This document shows, piece by piece, positions 58,759 through 64,000 of a DNA stretch of 64,000 nucleotides (position 1 is its first letter; each line of letters starts with the position of its first letter). A model generated the notes under the pieces. That model was not told where the DNA came from. It did no database searches and worked only from the letters and a program-made list of their open reading frames with translations. Both the position numbers and the translations under genes were made by a program. The stretch lies in NCBI RefSeq assembly GCF_001263415.1, contig NZ_LGTE01000003.1, positions 124,001 through 188,000 of the forward strand, given 5' to 3'. Source of the stretch: Thermincola ferriacetica. GTDB lineage: Bacteria; Bacillota; Thermincolia; Thermincolales; Thermincolaceae.

Positions 58759-59046
58759 ATGTTGCCGAAAGAGCTGCATAAATTTTTCTGGGAACACAAC
58801 CCGGCTGAACTTGATGAAAAAACTTATTGGTATTTTACGATAGGACGTCTTCTGGAATATGGCAATGACCAGGCCATCAGGTGGGTGTTCAGTCATTATC
58901 CCCAGGAAAAAATTATTGAAGTTATTAAATCCAGCCGGTCGATTTCAAAGAAAACGGCAAATTTCTGGAAGAATTTCTTCCATCTAAGGGAGGAGGAAGT
59001 TTTTTGTTTGACGAAGTCATCTCACCAGCCAGGCATAAACTCATGA
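58759..59046 (+). CDS. DUF6922-like protein, antitoxin-associated
   Basis: The 95-residue protein starts MLPKELHKFFWEHNPAELDE and has YWYFTIGRLLEYGNDQAIRWVF and SRSISKKTANFWKNFF. This pattern is common in small proteins encoded directly before AbiEii-type nucleotidyltransferases. GATGTGAGG precedes the ATG. The expected partner gene follows only as a remnant. Confidence 0.7.
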   Translation: MLPKELHKFFWEHNPAELDEKTYWYFTIGRLLEYGNDQAIRWVFSHYPQEKIIEVIKSSRSISKKTANFWKNFFHLREEEVFCLTKSSHQPGINS

Positions 59047-59161
59047 TGCGGAAAAAAGCCCGCCCCTGGATATGCTGTGGTCTGTACAATGGGATGAGGT
59101 CAAGAAGTTTTTTCTGGATGAAACCGGGAAACTGGTCAGGGATGAGATTTTGGGGGTATAG
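59004..59161 (+). pseudogene. Remnant of an AbiEii-like nucleotidyltransferase
   Basis: TTG 59004 follows GGGAGGAGG and begins MFDEVISPARHKLM, a plausible N-terminus. A different frame then gives DMLWSVQWDEVKKFFLDETG, a typical C-terminus of AbiEii proteins, ending at TAG 59161. The middle (most of the gene) is missing. A further C-terminal-like fragment, KFSIIGIIYEFVRQIARFVG, lies at about 59170-59252. Confidence 0.55.
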
Positions 59162-59265
59162 GTGTTGAAGAATATAAATTCAGCATCATTGGGATAATTT
59201 ACGAATTCGTTAGACAGATTGCCAGATTTGTGGGGGAATATGAGAATAAATAGTGTAGAGAATTA

Positions 59266-59291
59266 ACACCTGCCGTGGGCAGGTGTTTTTT
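59266..59291 (+). terminator. Rho-independent terminator
   Basis: ACACCTGCC (59266-59274) pairs with GGCAGGTGT (59278-59286), followed by a T-run. Confidence 0.85.
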
Positions 59292-59317
59292 AGTATTTAA
59301 GAAATTTTTTATAGATT

Positions 59318-59599
59318 TTAATAAACTTGAAAGCAGGTGAAAAGCCAATGATCCGACAATATACTTTCAATGCTGCCGTATGTAGGAACATAATCCTGTT
59401 GCTCCTTTTCCCGGATAACAGCAACTATCTTCTGCAGGGCAGCCTCCAAATCTTCCCGGTGGGGAAATCCTTTCTGCTCGAGCAGTACCCGGGCAGCCAC
59501 AAAGAGCGCCGTGGCCTCTGCCCCCGAAAAAGAAAGGGGTTTCAGATTATAGGCGCCTCTGGATGCAAAGGTATTAATATTAAATGAGCAACCCTGCAC
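59318..59599 (-). pseudogene. Fragment of a WYL-type transcriptional regulator
   Basis: The 93-residue frame contains AYNLKPLSFSGAEATALFVA and GFPHREDLEAALQKIVAVI, the linker region between HTH and WYL domains. The HTH and WYL domains themselves are absent, and no start signal is seen. The regulator is broken on both sides. Confidence 0.55.
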
Positions 59600-59635
59600 A
59601 AGCGTGGCGTACCCGTTTACTAAGTTCGTTTTTGT

Positions 59636-59818
59636 TCATTCTTCTTTCCTCTGTAAAACCTTTATTGTATCGTCAACCCAAAGTTCAAGCCTTCTAATAA
59701 ACGCCCTTGGAAAATACTCCCTTGTTAGAACCTGTAACAGTATCCACAACCTGGATGCCCTTTTTTCCGATGCAGCACAATATATTTTGAGCCTTAACTC
59801 CCCATACTCTTTAATCAT
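59636..59818 (-). CDS. Short hypothetical ORF, 60 residues
   Basis: The frame encodes a basic helical peptide (RASRLWILLQVLTREYFPRA). There is no convincing ribosome binding site and I recognise nothing. It may be another remnant or not coding. Confidence 0.3.
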   Translation of the reverse strand: MIKEYGELRLKIYCAASEKRASRLWILLQVLTREYFPRAFIRRLELWVDDTIKVLQRKEE

Positions 59819-59890
59819 ACTATCTTAATAAAAACAATGGTGGGAAACCGAATGTATAAACATACAATCCAGTTTCCCATAAACAAAACC

Positions 59891-60262
59891 GAGTAAATCG
59901 ATAAGCCGAGTTCTGTCGTGGATGATCATCTATCTGGGACGACAGTTACCTGCCGCCTCTAGCGACCTTACCCGGGAACGGAACGGGCCGCTCCATTGTT
60001 CCCCTATTTGGTCTTGCTCCAGGTGGGGTTTACCTAGCCGGTTAGTCGCCTAACCGCTGGTGAGCTCTTACCTCACCGTTCCACCCTTACCCCATACTAG
60101 AGGTTAGAGGTAACCTCCAACCTCCAGTAGGAGGCGGTTTGTTTCTGTGGCACTTTCCTTGGGGTCGCCCCCACTGGGTATTACCCAGCACCCTGCCCTG
60201 TGGAGCTCGGACTTTCCTCAGGTATAAACATAAATTTATACCCGCGATCATCTGATTTACTC
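59891..60262 (-). ncRNA. rnpB: RNase P RNA, bacterial class A
   Basis: Read on the minus strand the 372-nt RNA starts and ends with complementary segments (GAGTAAATC at both ends, P1). It contains the conserved GAGGAAAGTCCGAGCTCC near the 5' end, AGGGTGGAACGGTGAGGTAAG in part, and the 3' ACGACAGAACTCGGCTTAT. It is the catalytic part of RNase P, which matures tRNA 5' ends. Confidence 0.93.
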
Positions 60263-60306
60263 AGTTTATTTTATGTTTTGTTCTCCTGCTGTGTTTCAGG
60301 AGTTTT

Positions 60307-60335
60307 ATACTAACATTTTTTTATCGTCATGTCAA
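60307..60335 (-). promoter_or_regulatory. Promoter of rnpB
   Basis: On the minus strand -35 TTGACA (60335-60330) and -10 TAGTAT (60312-60307) are separated by 17 bp. The start near 60300 precedes the mature RNA by about 38 nt; this leader contains a CTCCTG/CAGGAG hairpin. Confidence 0.75.
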
Positions 60336-60356
60336 ATGCCAAATTTCTCTAATTAT

Positions 60357-61136
60357 TTACCCAAATAACGTGGTTTGGACCTGGGCTCCAGAATTGGCAT
60401 TGTTATTATCTTCTTTTTTAGGCAACAAATCGAAGCGCATGGGATAATAAGACACTATCTCCCGAGAATCAGCCAGCGCTTCAACTTGGTGTTCAACCTG
60501 ACCTGTGATGGCCAGTCCCGTTCCTTTGGTCAATATGATATCCCGACCGGCAATAGCATATTTAAGCTTGCCTTTTACCAGGTAACTGGTTTGTTCATGA
60601 AGGTGCTTATGAAGAGGTAAAATTAAGCCTTTAGGATAATTAAACTCTACCAACATCAGTTTGGGAGTAAAGGCAATTACTTTCCAGGTAAGGGGGCTTT
60701 CCCGGTCAGGTTCAACGGAAACAGTGTGAATGTTTTCTTCAAGGTTAGCGGCTGCTTTAGCCAATTCGTAGGCCTGTTTATTAGTTTCCCGATCTATTAA
60801 ATAAAGGTTGACCAGAGGATTTTCTTCCAAAAGGCTGCAGGCCCGTTCATGTAGCATTTTGAGCTTTTTATCCCTTACATCAAAAACACCCTTTAACTGT
60901 TTAAACATGAGCTCGTTATCGGTGTATATATCAACGGAACCGAAATTCCAATTTACCGCTCTTTCCAGCGCTTTATTCAGCGCCAGGTAACCTGCTTCAT
61001 TAAGGGAAGTCTGGCCCACATATTCGCCTTTTTCCATTAAAGTAGTGGTTTTATCCGTACACGCTACCATCCCAATACCGGCAGTATTTGTTTTTCTACT
61101 GACAGTTCCGCAGAGGTATATAGTTAAATCCGCCAT
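60357..61136 (-). CDS. RNase H-like domain fused to a cupin domain
   Basis: The 259-residue protein has an N-terminal RNase HI-like domain (about 3-125: IYLCGTVSRKTNTAGIGMVA, SLNEAGYLALNKALERA with Glu, DIYTDNELMFKQL with Asp, a late Asp in LYLIDRETN). A cupin domain (about 150-235) follows, with metal-type LPLHKHLHEQTSYLVKGKL. The first catalytic Asp seems replaced by Cys in LCGT, so RNase activity is doubtful. The fusion is unusual. Confidence 0.75.
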   Translation of the reverse strand: MADLTIYLCGTVSRKTNTAGIGMVACTDKTTTLMEKGEYVGQTSLNEAGYLALNKALERAVNWNFGSVDIYTDNELMFKQLKGVFDVRDKKLKMLHERACSLLEENPLVNLYLIDRETNKQAYELAKAAANLEENIHTVSVEPDRESPLTWKVIAFTPKLMLVEFNYPKGLILPLHKHLHEQTSYLVKGKLKYAIAGRDIILTKGTGLAITGQVEHQVEALADSREIVSYYPMRFDLLPKKEDNNNANSGAQVQTTLFG

Positions 61137-61236
61137 GTTACCACCTCTTGGCTAAATAAATGAATTTTTCACCTTATTATATGTGCCGTGGAAATAAATT
61201 GCCAAGGGGTGGCCATGCTTTTGATAATTTTAAAAC

Positions 61237-61953
61237 CTAAAGAGTAAATAAAATCCGTCCGCAATTCTCACAAAAGATATCCTCAGAATTCTCTTGGTTT
61301 TTAAGTCTTTTAACTGTTTCGATGGACAAGACCATGTTGCACCCGGTACAAGTATCATGTTGAATTAAAGCCACAGGTTTTTTATCAGGAAACTTTTCCC
61401 GCATCTCGGTAAACCACCGCAATATTTCGGGCCCAATACTTTCCTTTAGTTTTTCGATATCATCGCTTATCCGGCTAACTTCCGCCTCCCGGCTATCCTT
61501 TTCCCGCTGAAAAGCAGTGCACAAGATTTTAAATTCCTTAATTCCCGCTTCAATCTCCTGTTTAACGCTGCTCAATTCATTCTCAATGCCTTCCATTTTT
61601 TCCAGATTGTCTATAATTTCATCCTCTAAAGCTGCTATTTGTTTTTCTATTTGTTCAACTTTATGCTGAGCCTGTTTCAGTTCTTTTGGGGAGGACACTT
61701 TATCGCTGTATAGCAGAAAGTTGGTTGCTGCCAGTTTTTCCTTCAAAGACTCTACCTCGTGTTCCCTAGCCCAATTTTTCTTTTTTATTTGTTCAAATTT
61801 ATTCTTTTTTTGTTCATATATCTGTTTAAATTCTACCAATTCGGTTTTTAACTGCTTCAGTTTTGCTGTGCCGGACTTTAGCGGTCTTCCCAATTCATTT
61901 AATTGGCTCTCCAGGTTTTGTAAATCCCATAACAACTTAAGGTATTCTTTCAT
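61237..61953 (-). CDS. Coiled-coil protein with C4 zinc ribbon (DUF164-like)
   Basis: ATG 61953 (MKEYLKLLWDLQNLE) follows GGGGGG by 6 nt; the longer frame upstream is not needed. The 238-residue protein is a long antiparallel coiled coil (about 10-170) followed by a zinc ribbon (CTGCN...CENCGRILF). Members are encoded beside Nif3 genes in many Firmicutes; the role is unknown, with nucleic-acid binding proposed. Confidence 0.82.
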   Translation of the reverse strand: MKEYLKLLWDLQNLESQLNELGRPLKSGTAKLKQLKTELVEFKQIYEQKKNKFEQIKKKNWAREHEVESLKEKLAATNFLLYSDKVSSPKELKQAQHKVEQIEKQIAALEDEIIDNLEKMEGIENELSSVKQEIEAGIKEFKILCTAFQREKDSREAEVSRISDDIEKLKESIGPEILRWFTEMREKFPDKKPVALIQHDTCTGCNMVLSIETVKRLKNQENSEDIFCENCGRILFTL

Positions 61954-62005
61954 GGTAAACCCCCCGCAAAAAATAATATAAAGGACAGAAGTCCAGCTCC
62001 TGCCC

Positions 62006-63118
62006 TCATAAAAACGTAAAAGGGTCTGTGTTAACTTGAGATACATAAATTTCCACACCGTCTTTTACCAGGCGCTCTTTTAAAAATGCCGCCAGTTGGT
62101 CCAATATGACAATCTCCGTCCCGTTATGACCGGCGTCTATTAAATGCAGGTCCATTTCTTTTGCTTCTAAGGCTTCATGGTATTTCACGTCGCCCGTTAC
62201 CAATACATCGGCGCCGGCAAAAAAAGCCTTATGCAAAAGGCTGGCTCCACTCCCACCGCAAACCGCCACTCTTTTAACTGTTTTTGCCAAATCGCCTACA
62301 ACCTTAACAGTCTGCACATTAAGCGTTTTCTTAACCCTGTCGGCAAACCTGCCCAAAGTGGTCTCCTCGTTTAGAACTCCCATTCTGCCCAGGCCAAAAA
62401 CCTTGCCCCTGTTGAAAAGAGGATACACATCATAAGCAACTTCTTCGTATGGATGGGCTTTTAACATTGCTTTCAAAACGCTGTTTAAATTCTGCTTGGG
62501 TAGAATCGTCTCCAAACGCTTTTCCTCTACCTTTTCAAGCTGTCCTACCGCTCCAATGAATGGGTCGGACCCTGCCAAAGGTTTAAAAGTACCTATCCCG
62601 TCAACCTGAAAAGTACAATCCGAGTAATTGCCAATCCACCCTGCTCCGGCTTTGGTAACGGCTTCCCTGACGGCATCCTCATGCCCTGCGGGAATAAAAA
62701 CAACAAGTTTAACAAGCTCTTCCTCCTTGTCCGGGCTTAGGATTTCTATATTTTGTAAACCAAGTTTTTCCGCCAGAACCGCATTTACCCCTTCCACAGC
62801 GCTGTCCAGATTGGTATGGGCTGAATAAACAACTAATCCGTTCAAAACAATCTTTTCAATCAATGCACCAAAGGAAGTGTCAAAACGCAAATTCCTTAAA
62901 GGCTTAAAAATGAGCGGGTGATGCGAAACAATCATTTCCGCCCCCATACTTAAAGCTTCGTTGACAACATCAGCCGTAACATCCAGAGTCACTAATACTT
63001 TGGAAACCTCCCTTGTGGTCGTCCCAACCTGCACACCCACATTATCCCATTCTTCGGCCAGGTGTTTAGGAGCAAACTGTTCTATGTAATTTATAACGGT
63101 TTGGCATTTAACAGACAT
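62006..63118 (-). CDS. Nif3/YqfO family metal-binding protein
   Basis: The 370-residue protein has the Nif3 start (INYIEQFAPKHLAEEWDNVG), metal ligands in MIVSHHPLIF and AHTNLDSA, a middle insert domain (about 125-230, LVVFIPAGHEDAVREAV) as in YqfO, and VTGDVKYHEALEAKE near the end. It overlaps trmK by 28 bp. Confidence 0.9.
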   Translation of the reverse strand: MSVKCQTVINYIEQFAPKHLAEEWDNVGVQVGTTTREVSKVLVTLDVTADVVNEALSMGAEMIVSHHPLIFKPLRNLRFDTSFGALIEKIVLNGLVVYSAHTNLDSAVEGVNAVLAEKLGLQNIEILSPDKEEELVKLVVFIPAGHEDAVREAVTKAGAGWIGNYSDCTFQVDGIGTFKPLAGSDPFIGAVGQLEKVEEKRLETILPKQNLNSVLKAMLKAHPYEEVAYDVYPLFNRGKVFGLGRMGVLNEETTLGRFADRVKKTLNVQTVKVVGDLAKTVKRVAVCGGSGASLLHKAFFAGADVLVTGDVKYHEALEAKEMDLHLIDAGHNGTEIVILDQLAAFLKERLVKDGVEIYVSQVNTDPFTFL

Positions 63119-63795
63119 TCTAACACCTCTTCCAGCCTTTTTATCTCTGCCGACATTTTCTCTGATTGCTCCCGGGCCTGAATAGAACCCTGCCGTTTAA
63201 TCTGAGCCATGATGCGCTTACGGTGCTCCAATTCCTTTTCCAGTTTCTCTTTCAGCAGCGGGTGTTTCCTGGCCAAGAGCACAGGGCCATACAAAATTTC
63301 CTCTTCCTTCAGCCGAAACCCGGCGCCTCTCCTGGCCATAATAACGGTATATATTTTATCATCTTCCTGTACCAGTTCTTCGTCGTCAATTACCCACCCA
63401 TTGGTCATTAGCCACTTTCGCAGGATATCTTCATCAGTCATGGGCTGTAAAACCAGCTTTTTGAGTCCTTGCACAATCAATGGTTGGCCATTTAAAATAT
63501 CCACAATGGTAGCCCCTCCCATGCCGGCTATAATTGCAGTATCTACTTCGCCCGGTTTTAAAACTGATAAGCCGTCACCCAACCGCACATCTATTTTTCT
63601 ACTCAGTCCCATCTTTTGTACGTTTTTTAAAGCTGTTTCATAGGGACCTTTGTTCAGATCAGCAGCAACGATATAGTTATTGCCCCTGTTGGCAAGAAAT
63701 ATGGGTAAATAACCGTGGTCTGTTCCAATATCAGCTAATCTGTCGCCGATATCGATAAATGAAGCCAGCGCCAATAATCTTTTTGATAAATTCAT
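63091..63795 (-). CDS. trmK: tRNA (adenine22-N1)-methyltransferase TrmK
   Basis: ATG 63795 follows AAGGTG. The 234-residue enzyme has the SAM motif LADIGTDHGYLPIFLA, IVAADLNKGPYETA, and the GMGGATIVDIL and LVLQPMTDE segments of TrmK. It methylates A22 in bacterial tRNA. trmK-nif3-zinc ribbon is a conserved order in Firmicutes. Confidence 0.92.
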   Translation of the reverse strand: MNLSKRLLALASFIDIGDRLADIGTDHGYLPIFLANRGNNYIVAADLNKGPYETALKNVQKMGLSRKIDVRLGDGLSVLKPGEVDTAIIAGMGGATIVDILNGQPLIVQGLKKLVLQPMTDEDILRKWLMTNGWVIDDEELVQEDDKIYTVIMARRGAGFRLKEEEILYGPVLLARKHPLLKEKLEKELEHRKRIMAQIKRQGSIQAREQSEKMSAEIKRLEEVLECLLNAKPL

Positions 63796-63944
63796 AGTCA
63801 CACCTTAAGCTAAAAGATAACTCTGTTTTATTATTTCAACATCTTTGGTTTAAATACCTTTAAACAACCCAACCCATACTTAATTTACCAAATAAAAATT
63901 AAACTTTTGGCGAATTAATATATTTTCCACGGAGATAATAATTA

Positions 63945-64000
63945 ATGAAAAGGGTTCATAACAGCCGAGCGAAGATCATTGCAGGCTCTTTACAGGGTCT
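63945..64000 (+). CDS. Partial gene start at the right edge
   Basis: GGAGATAATAATTA precedes ATG 63945. Only 18 codons are visible (MKRVHNSRAKIIAGSLQG). The RAKIIAGSLQG segment recalls the start of RsmD-type rRNA methyltransferases but is too short to call. Confidence 0.35.
   Translation, partial: MKRVHNSRAKIIAGSLQG

Overview
The window looks like the chromosome of a spore-forming, anaerobic, low-to-moderate G+C Clostridia-type Firmicute (Peptococcaceae-like, for example the Thermincola/Desulfotomaculum group; this assignment is inference). Support: GerPF-like and Spo0E-like sporulation genes, strong AGGAGG ribosome binding sites, Sec/lipoprotein signals of Gram-positive type, a tungsten-type aldehyde ferredoxin oxidoreductase, APS reductase, and a cytochrome c maturation (Ccm) operon, which is unusual for Firmicutes but typical of metal-reducing Peptococcaceae. 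Almost everything lies on the minus strand. No rRNA or tRNA gene was seen; the RNase P RNA gene is at 59891-60262.

0-9.6 kb: an envelope/metal-stress island. Two OmpR-type two-component systems (1475-3587 and 7506-9502) flank eight small membrane proteins. Most are built from shared modules: an MNxWFKLA-type N-terminal helix, an AVKLLWLVFIISLVVGI-type helix ending in KKY, Met-rich tails and C-terminal zinc ribbons. Seven copies of a direct repeat TTCACA-N5-TTCACA occur here, six of them exactly 9 bp upstream of a credible -10 box. One of these promoters drives only a predicted RNA of about 60 nt. This is the best candidate for an undescribed system.

9.7-15.5 kb: methyltransferase, small membrane proteins and a copper export operon (copA, a 71-aa protein, and copZ with an internal second start) behind a CsoR-type operator. 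csoR itself is at 56.2 kb with a matching operator.

15.5-25.5 kb: one long operon for sulfur assimilation: SsuABC-like transporter, APS kinase, APS reductase, ATP sulfurylase, siroheme sulfite reductase, TusA, a ThiS-like sulfur carrier ending GGGN, cysteine synthase and a MoeB-like activator. A JAMM protease next to MetY at 42 kb may supply the missing processing step of a protein-thiocarboxylate route. A nested palindromic repeat lies at 25500-25718.

25.8-35.4 kb: an ABC transporter and catabolic operon for an unidentified sugar acid or related compound (enolase-superfamily enzyme, creatininase family, RidA, KDG kinase, KDPG aldolase, HpaI aldolase). 35.4-38.6 kb: AOR, IclR regulator with two operators, MoaD-like protein. 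38.6-42.9 kb: MetNIQ, MetY, JAMM protease.

43-53 kb: lgt, DUF2318 protein and the ccmABCDEFH operon, including a CXXXY-type CcmE. Its promoter, those of two neighbouring genes (cupredoxin, DUF2680-like) and that of the DUF2933 operon at 11.9 kb share a second operator, TACTAC-N5-GTAGTA (six copies), placed at or just after the start point: a second regulon joining copper handling to cytochrome maturation.

55-60 kb: GerPF-like genes, csoR, then a graveyard of toxin-antitoxin, Abi and CRISPR-cas remnants. 60-64 kb: RNase P RNA, an RNase H-cupin fusion, a zinc-ribbon coiled-coil protein, a Nif3 family protein and TrmK.
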